Positions 26,901 through 33,079 of a stretch of 64,000 bases of DNA are shown piece after piece (position 1 is the stretch's first letter; every line of letters begins with the position of its first letter). Both the position numbers and the translations under genes were made by a program. The notes beneath the pieces were generated by a model. That model was given only the letters and a program-made list of their open reading frames with translations, was not told the DNA's origin and did not search any database. The DNA lies in contig NZ_BAAAUX010000011.1 of assembly GCF_039534165.1 (NCBI RefSeq), positions 62,001 to 126,000 on the forward strand, written 5' to 3'. The stretch is from Saccharopolyspora_D taberi. Lineage in GTDB: Bacteria; Actinomycetota; Actinomycetes; Mycobacteriales; Pseudonocardiaceae.

Positions 26901-27417
26901 CGCCGCACACCCACACCGGCAGATCCACCCGCGGATCGCCGAGCAACTGCTGCAACAGCACGAAGGACGTCAGGTCGCCGACCCGGCCCGCGGCTTCGCT
27001 GCCGCGCGCGATCAGCCCGTCGGCGCCGTCGGACACCGCTCTCAACGCCTCGTCCAGGCTGGTGACCTCGGCGAACACGATCCGGCCGCGGACCGGGAGT
27101 TCGGCGGCGAGCGCGCCGATCGTCCACGGCGATCCCTGGCCCAGCACCACGGCCGCGACGCCGGGACCGCCCAGCACCTCACCGGGTTCCAGCGCGCAGC
27201 CGGGGCCGCTGCGCACCCCGAAGGGCGCCGCCGTGGCGGCGCCGACGCGCAACACCGCCTCGGTGGCCCGCGCGCGGTCGGCGCCGAGGTCGAGCACGCC
27301 GAGACCGCCGCCGCGCGAGACCGCCGACACCAGCTGGGCGTCGGCGGCTCCGACGGGGCTCAGCCCCAGCACCCGCGTCCGCGGCCACAGCGGACCGCCG
27401 AAACCGGCCACAGACAT
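20935..27417 (-). CDS. PUFA-synthase-like type I PKS: NMO-NMO-KS-AT-ACP-KR
   Basis: 2160 aa, first gene of the operon. Residues 1-220 and about 260-590 are two FMN TIM-barrel segments of the nitronate-monooxygenase/FabK/PfaD family, which serve as enoyl reductases in PUFA synthases. Only the second keeps 'LECGGHIG'; the first has 'GSEAAGRVG'. Then KS about 640-1065 (Cys830 'DAACGSS', 'EAHGTGT', 'IGHTKC'); malonyl-type AT about 1190-1480 (Ser1274, 'GHSYGEL'); one ACP (Ser1645 in 'DLSIDSIKRTEI', the PUFA-type signature); ketoreductase about 1885-2160 ('IGGARGIT', Tyr2076 in 'QTDYAAAND'). The ATG at 27417 has GGAGGAGG seven bases upstream. Architecture matches 'secondary lipid' synthases rather than modular macrolide PKSs. 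Confidence 0.92.
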   Translation of the reverse strand: MSVAGFGGPLWPRTRVLGLSPVGAADAQLVSAVSRGGGLGVLDLGADRARATEAVLRVGAATAAPFGVRSGPGCALEPGEVLGGPGVAAVVLGQGSPWTIGALAAELPVRGRIVFAEVTSLDEALRAVSDGADGLIARGSEAAGRVGDLTSFVLLQQLLGDPRVDLPVWVCGGIGPHTAAGAVAGGAAGVVLDSQLGLFPESSAPRRFRSVLERADGSGTVVVDGHRVLADSDLPLGQDAHLASRFARRYDTAERAVRDISEILAGQPDSIDPMDQGDPLCRSLGAELPIAQGPMTRVSDQPGFARAVAEAGAVPFIAVSLADGTRTADLLRRTAEEVGDRPWGAGILGFVPDELRAEQLAAIRAVKPRCVLIAGGRASQAVELEAEGIATYLHVPSPILLRQFLDTGARRFVFEGLECGGHIGPMSSFSLWEAQLDVLGEYLDEHPDAEVEVLFAGGVHDARSAAVVAAMAAPVARRGAGVGVLMGTAYLFTEEAVRHGAITELFQRQALESEATDTLETAPGHQTRCLRSPFVSEFHAAEAELRNLGVPAQERWQRLEEFNTGRLRVASKGIRRDGADLVAVDEQEQLASGMYMAGQIAVLREEITDIAALHRSVTTEAARLLRSRGGRAVVRQPEPRPKPLDVAIIGMACAFPGAPDLPAFWSNVLRGVDSVTEVPAERWDTGVYYRPGGEPGTSSSKWGGFLPGIPFDPTSFGIPPASMGSIDPAQLVSLEIARRALHDAGYSRRPFDRDRTSVIFGAESGGDFADAGVLRALLPAYLESVPPELLDQLPSLTEDSFPGTLANVIAGRIANRLDLGGANCTVDAACGSSLAALDLACKELAQGTGDMVLCGAVDLHNGINDYLMFTSAGALSPTGRCRPFDSAADGIALGEGVACLVLKRLADAERDGDRVYAVIRGVGAASDGRSLGLTAPRPEGQYRALERAYRSAGIAPSEVGMVEAHGTGTVVGDGTELSTLTRFFAEAGAEPGGCTLGSVKSQIGHTKCAAGMAGVIKAALSLSFGVLPPTLHLREPNPAWDRESSPFRFTSSARPWTAPRRKRVAGVSAFGFGGTNFHAVLTAGSDAPAARHGLRDWDSELFLFCGEDAEQAMRDVLSTLEAGDPQLRDVAAAAAERGSGPVRFALVVSDLDELASALRAALAGERHPSVLVAEASAEPGKVAFLFPGQGSQQPGMLAELFVAFPELRHFLDADPDVAAAIYPPHAFDADTAAEQSARLRDTRRAQPALGIVESALCAMFGLLDVRPDMLAGHSYGELVALSAAGSFDLPALLRLSHRRAEAILSAAGEDPGAMAAVRASAGEVAEALRDVDVVVANHNSPEQVVISGATEAIGTAVEVLRSRSFAVKELPVACAFHSPLVAGAEAEFAAALARERVRAPRKPVWSNRTARPHGDDPRAALAGQIAAPVRFADQIEDMYAAGARTFVEVGPGTALTGFVRSVLGERAHTAISCGTGPGLRGPLTAVARLAVAGVEVDPEWLFRGRTGAGVEPADWVVDGHRVHRADGAAVPNGLTPARRITLATESTVHDREQLVSEFLRSSREAVAAQRDVLLGYFGVAEAPPAPEVPAEEAEPLPVPEPRPAEEDGEVDARRTVVEVIAGRTGYPAEMISGELDLEADLSIDSIKRTEIAGLLLAELGLRDAVSAAGQDELSRARTVNAIVSWIEEHLDPGVQRLVMRPVPAAELSNHDAYDLQDKVVVLVHDPSQEALCDALRAELARYGASVVGVPAGEAPPSGVDAVLCLTPLAGADEPVAPQVFSLLRDSGDGTAVLVASPLATPPPEHAAGLRGLLRAAAREREDLAVKLVESDPDEPAPALAKELVAELRTDDRIAVVQRHQDRRMAYRLEPAPLRGNPGAQDLGLDQESVVLLIGGARGITARTAVELARTTGCRIELAGRTPCEPEDAATRDLADPQDLRRVLAGEGRPLAEVERQVRAVLARREVARTLDEVRAAGGEATYHCVDVRDSAALIQLVKDLHTRHGRLDGVVHAAGVIDDGLMADKDDASFRAVFGTKVDGARVLLDALTQLGVRPGFVVFFGSIAAVLGNRGQTDYAAANDALDSLGAAWSARTGNRVLTVHWGPWAPSGEHGGMVSAELAREYERRGVRLIDPGQGPGCLLRELAFGDAGSVVYAASTW

Positions 27418-27525
27418 CGCGGGCCTCCTCCGCGTCGTGGGGCAAGGTGTGACCCCAGATGAATAGGAGCCGGTCACCGCGAAACGCAATCAGGCGAACG
27501 GAAATCGCTTTCGCCGCTGCGCGGG

Positions 27526-27542
27526 TTGAGCCCGCCTTGAGC
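27526..27542. promoter_or_regulatory. 11-bp direct repeat, candidate SARP site
   Basis: TTGAGC occurs at 27526 and 27537, exactly 11 bp apart (GCTCAA-N5-GCTCAA on the PKS strand), in the 277-bp spacer between the divergent PKS operon and the SDR gene. SARPs bind direct repeats with 11-bp spacing, and a SARP gene borders this cluster. No clear -10 is placed relative to it, so the call is tentative. Confidence 0.35.
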
Positions 27543-27694
27543 GTTTCGCCAGCGCTTCCCGAGGTCTCCGCGCGGTGCTAGCGTCGATTCCCGCGAATCC
27601 ACGAATCCGCTGCGCACAAAGACTTTTGGCAACCGCGGACGGATTCGCACCCGCATCGTTGTCACCGCATTCACAAAGAACGGGAGCCGCTGGC

Positions 27695-28501
27695 GTGGAA
27701 ATTGCAGACCGGGTCTTCGTCATCACCGGGGCCGGGCACGGGATCGGCGCCGCGATGGCCCGCCGCTTCGCCCGCGAGGGCGCCCGCGCGGTGGTCGTGT
27801 CCGATCTGGACGCGGACGCCGCCGACGAGGTAGCCGACTCGATCGTGCAGACCGGTGGGACCGCGCTGTCCCGCCCGGCCGACGCCGCTTCCCGCGACGA
27901 CCTGCGCGACCTGGTCGCACTGGCCCGCACCGAGTACGGCGCGCTGGACGTGCTGTGCTCCAACGCCGGGGTCGCCTTCGGCACCGGCGTGCACGCACCG
28001 GACGTGCAGTGGGCGAAGTCGTGGGAGGTCAACGTCCTCCAGCACGTGCACGCGGCGCAGGCCGCGCTGCCCGCGATGCTGCGTGCCGGGCACGGCTACC
28101 TGGTGATCACCGCCTCCGGCGCGGGCCTGCTCAGCGCGCCCGGCGACGCGCCGTACACGGTGACCAAGCACGCCGCGGTCGGGCTGGCCGAGTGGCTGGC
28201 GATCACCTACCGGGAGCGCGGGATCCGGGTCAGCGCGGTGTGCCCGCTCGGGGTGCGCACCGATCTGCTGGTGCCCGCCATCGAGGCCGGGCACCCGGCG
28301 GCGAAGGCCATCGCGGCGGCGGCGCCGCTGCGCGAGCCCGACGAGGTCGCCGCGTCGGTGGTGGAGGGCATCGAGTCCGAGCGGTTCCTGATCCTGCCGC
28401 ACCAGTCGGTGAGCCCGGCCTACGCGCACAAGGCGCTCGCCCCGGACGAGTGGATCGACCGCACCATCCGGGAAACCGCCGCCGCTACCCGGAGGGGCTG
28501 A
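27695..28501 (+). CDS. Short-chain dehydrogenase/reductase
   Basis: 268-aa classical SDR with every key motif: cofactor loop 'TGAGHGIGAAM', acidic 'SDLDADA' that hints at NAD(H) preference, 'CSNAGVAF', the catalytic Ser in 'ITASGAG' and 'YTVTKHAA' supplying Tyr and Lys. The GTG at 27695 follows GGGAGC and begins directly before the first beta strand; the upstream in-frame extension looks non-coding. It diverges from the PKS operon and is followed after 1 nt by the aldo-keto reductase homologue, so it may tailor or reduce the PKS product. Confidence 0.85.
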   Translation: MEIADRVFVITGAGHGIGAAMARRFAREGARAVVVSDLDADAADEVADSIVQTGGTALSRPADAASRDDLRDLVALARTEYGALDVLCSNAGVAFGTGVHAPDVQWAKSWEVNVLQHVHAAQAALPAMLRAGHGYLVITASGAGLLSAPGDAPYTVTKHAAVGLAEWLAITYRERGIRVSAVCPLGVRTDLLVPAIEAGHPAAKAIAAAAPLREPDEVAASVVEGIESERFLILPHQSVSPAYAHKALAPDEWIDRTIRETAAATRRG

Positions 28502-28502
28502 C

Positions 28503-29486
28503 GTGGAGTACCGCCGACTCGGCCGCAGCGGGCTCGTCGTCAGCGAGCTCTCGCTCGGCAACCGGCTCACCCACCGCTGGTCGCCGGACTGCGTGCGCGC
28601 CGCGCTGGAGTCCGGGATCACCACGTTCCACACCGCCGCCGCGTGGGGACACGGCGCGGCGGAGGAGTCGCTGGCCGAGGGACTCCAGGCCGCCCGGCGC
28701 GACGACGTCGTGCTGTGCACGGGCGTTTTCTGGCGCGAGCGGCCCGACGCCGCGCACAGCGGGCTCGGCCGCAAGCACCTGTTCTCCTCGCTGCACGGCT
28801 CCCTGCGGCGACTGCGCACCGATCACATCGACGTCTACCAGATGTACCGCTTCGACCACCGGACTCCGCTGGAGGAAACCTTCCTCGCCCTGTCGGATCT
28901 CGTCCGCGAGGGCAAGATCCGCTACGTCGGCACCGCCGAGTGGAACGCCGAGCAGGTGTTGCGCGGGTCCGCGCTGGCCGACGAGTTCCGCGTGCCGCTG
29001 GTGTCCAACCAGGTGCACTACTCGATGCTGTGGCGCGTCCCCGAGTCCCAGGTCATGCCCGCCGCCACCCGCGCGGGGATCGGCCACTTCGGCTCCATCC
29101 CGCTGGTGCAGGGAATCCTCACCGGCAAGTACGGGCCGGACGAGATCCCGCCGGGTTCCCGCGCCGACGGCGACGAGGACGGCCGGCGTTCGGTGACCCC
29201 GCTGCTGGACGCCGAGCTGCTGGACCGGGTGCGGCTGCTGCGAGGTGTCGCCGACGCCGTCGGCCTCACCATGGCCCAGCTCGCGATCGCGTGGGCGCTT
29301 CATCACACCGACATCGCTTCCGCCGTGGTCGGCGCTTCCCGGCCGGAACAGGTGATCGAGAACACCGGGGCGTCCGGCGTCTCGCTCGATCTGGACGTGC
29401 TCACCCAGGTCGACCAGCTGCTGGGGAGTTCCGTCCGCGCCGATCCCCGGCTGGCGATCCCGCAGAACGGATACGAGGACGCGTGA
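28503..29486 (+). CDS. Aldo-keto reductase homologue with all four catalytic residues replaced
   Basis: 327 aa, clearly of the Kv-beta/YdhF-like AKR group ('MEYRRLGRSGLVVSELSLG', 'GLGRKHLFSSLHGSLRRL', 'VVGASRPEQVIEN'). The catalytic tetrad is gone: Asp to His43 ('TFHTAAAWG'), Tyr to Trp48 in the same stretch, Lys to Gly74 ('LCTGVFW') and His to Tyr115 ('VYQMYRFDH'). NADPH-binding residues near the C-terminus look kept. The frame is intact and codon use normal, so this is more likely a pseudoenzyme with a sensing or scaffolding role than a decaying gene. GTG at 28503, GGAGG upstream, coupled to the SDR. Confidence 0.88.
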   Translation: MEYRRLGRSGLVVSELSLGNRLTHRWSPDCVRAALESGITTFHTAAAWGHGAAEESLAEGLQAARRDDVVLCTGVFWRERPDAAHSGLGRKHLFSSLHGSLRRLRTDHIDVYQMYRFDHRTPLEETFLALSDLVREGKIRYVGTAEWNAEQVLRGSALADEFRVPLVSNQVHYSMLWRVPESQVMPAATRAGIGHFGSIPLVQGILTGKYGPDEIPPGSRADGDEDGRRSVTPLLDAELLDRVRLLRGVADAVGLTMAQLAIAWALHHTDIASAVVGASRPEQVIENTGASGVSLDLDVLTQVDQLLGSSVRADPRLAIPQNGYEDA

Positions 29487-29506
29487 GGGGTTGTTATCTT
29501 CGCGCC

Positions 29507-29845
29507 GTGGGCGATGACACCTGGGCAGGTCTGGCCGACCAGTTCGCCGACGTGCTTTGCCACGGCGTGCTCGGGTACCTGGAGCGACCGGAACGGCTGG
29601 TCGACCAGCTGTGCCGGTGCGCGGCTCCCGGCGGGATCGTCTCGATCATGACGGGCAACGCCAACGCGATGGCGGTGCGGCCGGCGCTGGAACGGCGGTG
29701 GGAGGACGCCCTCGCGTCGTTCGACGCCAGGCACGAGACCGGGGTGCTGGGAGCGGCCGAGGTCGAGCTCGAAGCCGGCAGGCGCGACCCCTACCGCCGG
29801 CTCAGCCGCGTCTTCCACCTCGTGGGGCGCAGGGAAACGGACTGA
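29507..29845 (+). pseudogene. Truncated SAM-dependent methyltransferase remnant
   Basis: A 112-codon frame reads 'ADVLCHGVLGYLERPERLVD', then 'CAAPGGIVSIMTGN' and 'YRRLSRVFHLVGRR'. These are the central and C-terminal parts of a class-I methyltransferase (the DVVLCHGVLEY... and ...RPGG regions). The N-terminal SAM-binding GxGxG segment is missing, and the jump from 'VLGAAEV' to 'ELEAGRRD' suggests a second, internal loss compared with the family length of about 250-300 aa. A GTG exists but no ribosome site is clear. It abuts the esterase stop codon with no gap. Confidence 0.6.
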
Positions 29846-30817
29846 TCACGGAACGAGCCCCATGCCTCTGGCCAGCAGCGGCCAGGAGGCGTGGAGCTCG
29901 CGCTCCCAGTACTCCCACGCGTGCGTGCCGTTGCCGTAGTAGTTCGTGGTCACCGGAACTCCGTGCTGCCGCAGGCGATCCGTGAAGCTGCGGGACGAGT
30001 CCAATGAGGACTTCTCGTGCGCTTCGTACTCCTGGCCCGGCGGATCGAGCGGGCCCGGTTCGCCGTTGCCGCACGAGACGTAGAGCTCGACTCCCCGCAG
30101 GTCCTCGGCGTTGTCCGCGGGGTTGTGCGCCATCCACATCAGGCGGTTGGCGTGCTCCTGCCCCCACAGGTCGAACGGGCCGAGGTTCTGGCTGATCAGG
30201 ATGCTCTGGATCCCCGTCGGCGTGCTGCCCTGGAGGATGTCGACCGCACCGCTGTAGGACGCCGCCGCGTCGAACATCCCCCTGCGCCGGAAGGCGTAGG
30301 CCATCGCGCCGTACCCGCCGATCGACAACCCGGCCACCGCCCGCCGCTGCCCCGCCCGGTAGTCGCGTTCCAGGACCTCCCGCACCTCGTCGAGGTGGAA
30401 GGACTCCCAGTCCGGCAGCGGCGTCCGGCCCTGGTTCCACCACTGCGAGTACATCCCGGCCGGCCCGTCGCTGGGCATCACGACCAGCACGTCCTTGTCC
30501 GCGGTGAACTGCTCGACGTCGGTCCACTCGGTCCACGACCGGTAGTCCACGGGAGTGCAGCAGCCGTGCAGGAGGTACAGGACCGGCCAGGTCCGGCTCG
30601 GCTGCTCGTCCCACTTCTCCGGCAGCAGGATCCGCACCGGCGCGGTGGTGCCGAGGGCCGGGGACCGGATTTCCAGGTCCACCATGCGTTCGGCGACCGT
30701 CGTGCGCCGCACGACCTCGGGTTCCGCGCCGGAGGCCGAGGAAGGCACCGCCAGGCACGAGAGGAGCACCGCCGTCGCGGTAGCGGCTGCTGTCCACCAG
30801 CTTCGGCGGCGTGCCAT
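29846..30817 (-). CDS. Secreted esterase of the antigen-85/EstA-like alpha/beta hydrolase type
   Basis: 323 aa. Signal peptide ('TAAATATAVLLSCLAVPSSA', cleavage near residue 30) and one alpha/beta-hydrolase domain of the putative-esterase family (relatives include antigen 85 and S-formylglutathione hydrolases). 'VLYLLHGCCTP' gives the oxyanion region, 'VAGLSIGGYGAMAYAF' the nucleophilic Ser and 'GNGTHAWEYWERELH' the catalytic His. ATG at 30817 with GGGAGG upstream. It should act outside the cell on ester substrates; whether it is an acyltransferase or a plain esterase is unclear. Stands alone, divergent from the lytic transglycosylase. Confidence 0.85.
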   Translation of the reverse strand: MARRRSWWTAAATATAVLLSCLAVPSSASGAEPEVVRRTTVAERMVDLEIRSPALGTTAPVRILLPEKWDEQPSRTWPVLYLLHGCCTPVDYRSWTEWTDVEQFTADKDVLVVMPSDGPAGMYSQWWNQGRTPLPDWESFHLDEVREVLERDYRAGQRRAVAGLSIGGYGAMAYAFRRRGMFDAAASYSGAVDILQGSTPTGIQSILISQNLGPFDLWGQEHANRLMWMAHNPADNAEDLRGVELYVSCGNGEPGPLDPPGQEYEAHEKSSLDSSRSFTDRLRQHGVPVTTNYYGNGTHAWEYWERELHASWPLLARGMGLVP

Positions 30818-31002
30818 GGCGACCTCCCGGATCCGTTCCGGGAGAACGTAATGAGCCCGGCGAACACCGTCAATGCGGGTTTCTCCGTTGTATCAGGCCG
30901 AAACGACGCGGTGCCCGCGGTGTTGTCACACCCCTGACAACAAAACCCGCGCCGACGCGAGGAAGTGGACTTTCCTCCCGCCGCTGCGCAGAGTTCCTGC
31001 TC

Positions 31003-32169
31003 ATGGCCAATCGAGGAGAGCGTTTCACCGCCGTGGTGACCGGACTGCTGTTCGCGCTCACCCCCGTGCTCGCGTTGCGCGGGGACGCGATCGTCGAACC
31101 GGTCGCCAACGCCGATCCCGTGCCGAGGTGGGACGACATCGGTATCACCGGGCGGCTTCCCGCCAACGACAAGCTGGACTTCGCCGCGGTGGACCGGCTG
31201 GAGACCCGGGTGCTCGGCGGTGTTCCGGTGATCCGCCCGACCAGGCCGGGAATTCCCGACCTCGTGCTGGCCGCCTACCAGCGGGCGGAGCAGAGCCTGG
31301 CCCGCACCGATCCCGGCTGCCGCCTGCACTGGTCGGTGCTCGCCGGGATCGGGCACATCGAGTCCGGCCACGCCCGTTCCGGCCGGGTCGACGCGAAGGG
31401 CACGACCACCTCCCCGATCCTCGGGCCCGCGCTCAACGGTGCTCCCGGCGTCGCGGCCATCCCGGACACCGACGGTGGCGCGCTGGACGGCGACCGGATC
31501 TGGGACCGGGCGGTCGGCCCCATGCAGTTCATCCCGTCGACCTGGCGCCGCCACTCCGCGGACGGCAACGGCGACGGCGTGTCGAGCCCGCACAACGCGT
31601 TCGACGCGGCGCTGGCCTCCGGCCGGTACCTGTGCTCCGGCTCGGCGGATCTGGGGCAGCGCCACCAGCTCGCGGCGGCGATCTTCCGCTACAACCACTC
31701 CGAGGCGTACGTCCGCTCGGTGCTCAGCTACGCGGACGCGTACGCGCGCGGGGTCCGGCCGACTCCGGTCGTCGTGTCGGCCCAGCCTCCCGCTGCGGGG
31801 CCGCTGCCCGTTCCGCCTCCCCCGGGGACTCCGGCTCCGTCGGAACCGCCCGCACCGGTGCCAACGACGCCAGTGCCTCCGACCCAGCCGCCCACGTCCG
31901 AGCCTCCTACGTCCCAGCCGCCCACATCCGAGCCGCCGACGTCGGAACCGCCCACCTCGCAGCCGCCGACCTCGCAGCCGCCCACGTCGGAAACTCCGCC
32001 GACGTCCGAGCCGCCCACGTCGTCGACGCCGCCCGGCATCCCGGAGCGCCCCACGCCCACGACAGCACCGACCTCGACACCACCGCCCACGACAGCGCCG
32101 CCCTCGACAGCACCGTCCACGACGTCACCGTCCACAACGGACAGCTCCGCGACGGTCACCGCCGGCTGA
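31003..32169 (+). CDS. Exported lytic murein transglycosylase with Pro/Thr-rich tail
   Basis: 388 aa. An N-terminal hydrophobic segment ('TAVVTGLLFALTPVLAL') exports or anchors it. The catalytic MltB/SLT-type domain spans about 75-250: acid Glu in 'AGIGHIESGH', then 'AVGPMQFIPSTWRRH', 'DGNGDG', 'ASGRYLC' and 'AIFRYNHSEAYV'. It cleaves peptidoglycan. From about residue 265 the protein becomes a low-complexity Pro/Thr/Ser tail with nine PPTS-type repeats, probably a wall-spanning linker. ATG at 31003; no good ribosome site, but export and domain start agree. Its last 14 bp overlap the convergent small gene. Confidence 0.85.
   Translation: MANRGERFTAVVTGLLFALTPVLALRGDAIVEPVANADPVPRWDDIGITGRLPANDKLDFAAVDRLETRVLGGVPVIRPTRPGIPDLVLAAYQRAEQSLARTDPGCRLHWSVLAGIGHIESGHARSGRVDAKGTTTSPILGPALNGAPGVAAIPDTDGGALDGDRIWDRAVGPMQFIPSTWRRHSADGNGDGVSSPHNAFDAALASGRYLCSGSADLGQRHQLAAAIFRYNHSEAYVRSVLSYADAYARGVRPTPVVVSAQPPAAGPLPVPPPPGTPAPSEPPAPVPTTPVPPTQPPTSEPPTSQPPTSEPPTSEPPTSQPPTSQPPTSETPPTSEPPTSSTPPGIPERPTPTTAPTSTPPPTTAPPSTAPSTTSPSTTDSSATVTAG
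31876..32025 (+). repeat. PPTS(E/Q) coding repeat
   Basis: About nine near-tandem copies of a five-codon unit encoding PPTSE or PPTSQ within the tail of the transglycosylase gene. Copy number may vary between strains. Confidence 0.85.
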
Positions 32170-32491
32170 GGGCCCGTTCCAGCTCCTGCTTGGTCATCTT
32201 GGAACGTCCCCTGATGTTCGCGCGCTTGGCGTCCTCGTAGAGCTGCTCCTTGGTCCGGCCGCCTGGTCCCGCGCCGGTGCCGGACCGGATTCCGCCCCGC
32301 CGCTGGGGCGGGATGTCCTGCGTGGAGACCTTGCTCCGCTGCCTGGCCTGCCCCTGCTGGGCGCGGTCCTTGTTCACCGTCCGCGCGGCGATCTCCTCTG
32401 CGCGGCGCTCGCTGGAGCCCCGCTCCACCGCCTGCTGCCGGATGTGCTCGTACTGCCTTTCCTGCTTCTTGTTCCAAGCCCGCTGCGGCAT
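32156..32491 (-). CDS. Small basic protein with Rho-N/SAP-like C-terminus
   Basis: 111 aa, highly charged. The N-terminal half ('RAWNKKQERQYEHIRQQAVE', then 'RRAEEIAARTVNK') is typical of actinobacterial proteins often labelled 'plasmid stabilization' or ChaB-like. The C-terminal 35 residues ('TKEQLYEDAKRANIRGRSKM' followed by 'TKQELERALSRR') look like a Rho N-terminal/SAP helix-extended-helix, a nucleic-acid-binding fold. ATG at 32491 has GGAGGAGG six bases upstream, preferred over the longer frame. Function unknown; DNA or RNA binding is inferred. It overlaps the 3' end of the transglycosylase gene by 14 bp. Confidence 0.75.
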   Translation of the reverse strand: MPQRAWNKKQERQYEHIRQQAVERGSSERRAEEIAARTVNKDRAQQGQARQRSKVSTQDIPPQRRGGIRSGTGAGPGGRTKEQLYEDAKRANIRGRSKMTKQELERALSRR

Positions 32492-32565
32492 CGCGCACCT
32501 CCTCCGCTCGCGGTTCGTTCCACTCCGGGTCGTACCCGGAACGGGCGGTCGGCACACGTCGCAGG

Positions 32566-32976
32566 TCAGCCGCGGGCGTGGAAGCCGGTCAGCCGCCGCT
32601 CAAGGTCGTCGTCGGCGTCGGCGTGCCGGAACAGCGGCGGGCTGACCGCGCCGGGGTGGGCGCCCCGCACGGCCTCGTGCAGGAACCGGTGCACCTCACC
32701 CGGCTCCGGCAGGATGTCGCCGCCGAGGTAGGCCACCGCCGTGGTGTCGCCGTCGCCGTCTATCTCCACCCGCAGCGCCCAGCCGTTGATCTCGTCCCAG
32801 GTCAGCAGGACCGGCAGCGCGGGCAGCGTGGGCAGAACGGAGCGGACCAGGATGATCGCGGTGGCCGGTCCCGGGGCGAGGTCCAGGTCGACCACGTCCA
32901 CGTCGTCGCCGAGGCCGGCGCTGACCTCCCGGACGTAGTTGCGCAGACCTTCCGCGGCGTGACTCCTGGCGTCCAT
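32566..32976 (-). CDS. DUF6292 family protein
   Basis: 136-aa acidic protein with the DUF6292 pattern: N-terminal helix ('AAEGLRNYVREVSAGL'), beta strands, and the conserved 'LLTWDEINGWALRV' followed by 'GGDILPEPGEVHRFL'. These proteins are common in Pseudonocardiales and have no assigned function. ATG at 32976 with GGGGAGCTGCC before it. Neighbouring genes on the same strand are 74 nt away, so co-transcription with the small basic protein is possible. Confidence 0.72.
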   Translation of the reverse strand: MDARSHAAEGLRNYVREVSAGLGDDVDVVDLDLAPGPATAIILVRSVLPTLPALPVLLTWDEINGWALRVEIDGDGDTTAVAYLGGDILPEPGEVHRFLHEAVRGAHPGAVSPPLFRHADADDDLERRLTGFHARG

Positions 32977-33079
32977 GGCAGCTCCCCGTCCGAGTGCGTG
33001 ACCGGAAATCCCACGTCAGGTCCGGCGCCACCGGCGGGTCCAAGGTGGACCGGACTGCCGATCCGGGTACCCGGCGGCG

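Noticed and set aside
14466..27417. Enediyne PKS cluster
   Set aside because: The domain set (KS, AT, ACP, KR, DH, PPTase) overlaps with enediyne PKSE, but here it is split over two proteins with two KS and two AT domains, has NMO reductases, and no E2-E5 or E10 thioesterase genes are adjacent.
20881..27462. 2193-codon open frame on the plus strand opposite the PKS genes, and similar long frames at 18311-20956 and 16730-18265
   Set aside because: They are mirror images of GC-rich coding DNA: Arg/Pro/His/Gln-rich, no domains, and fully explained by the minus-strand KS, AT and NMO motifs.
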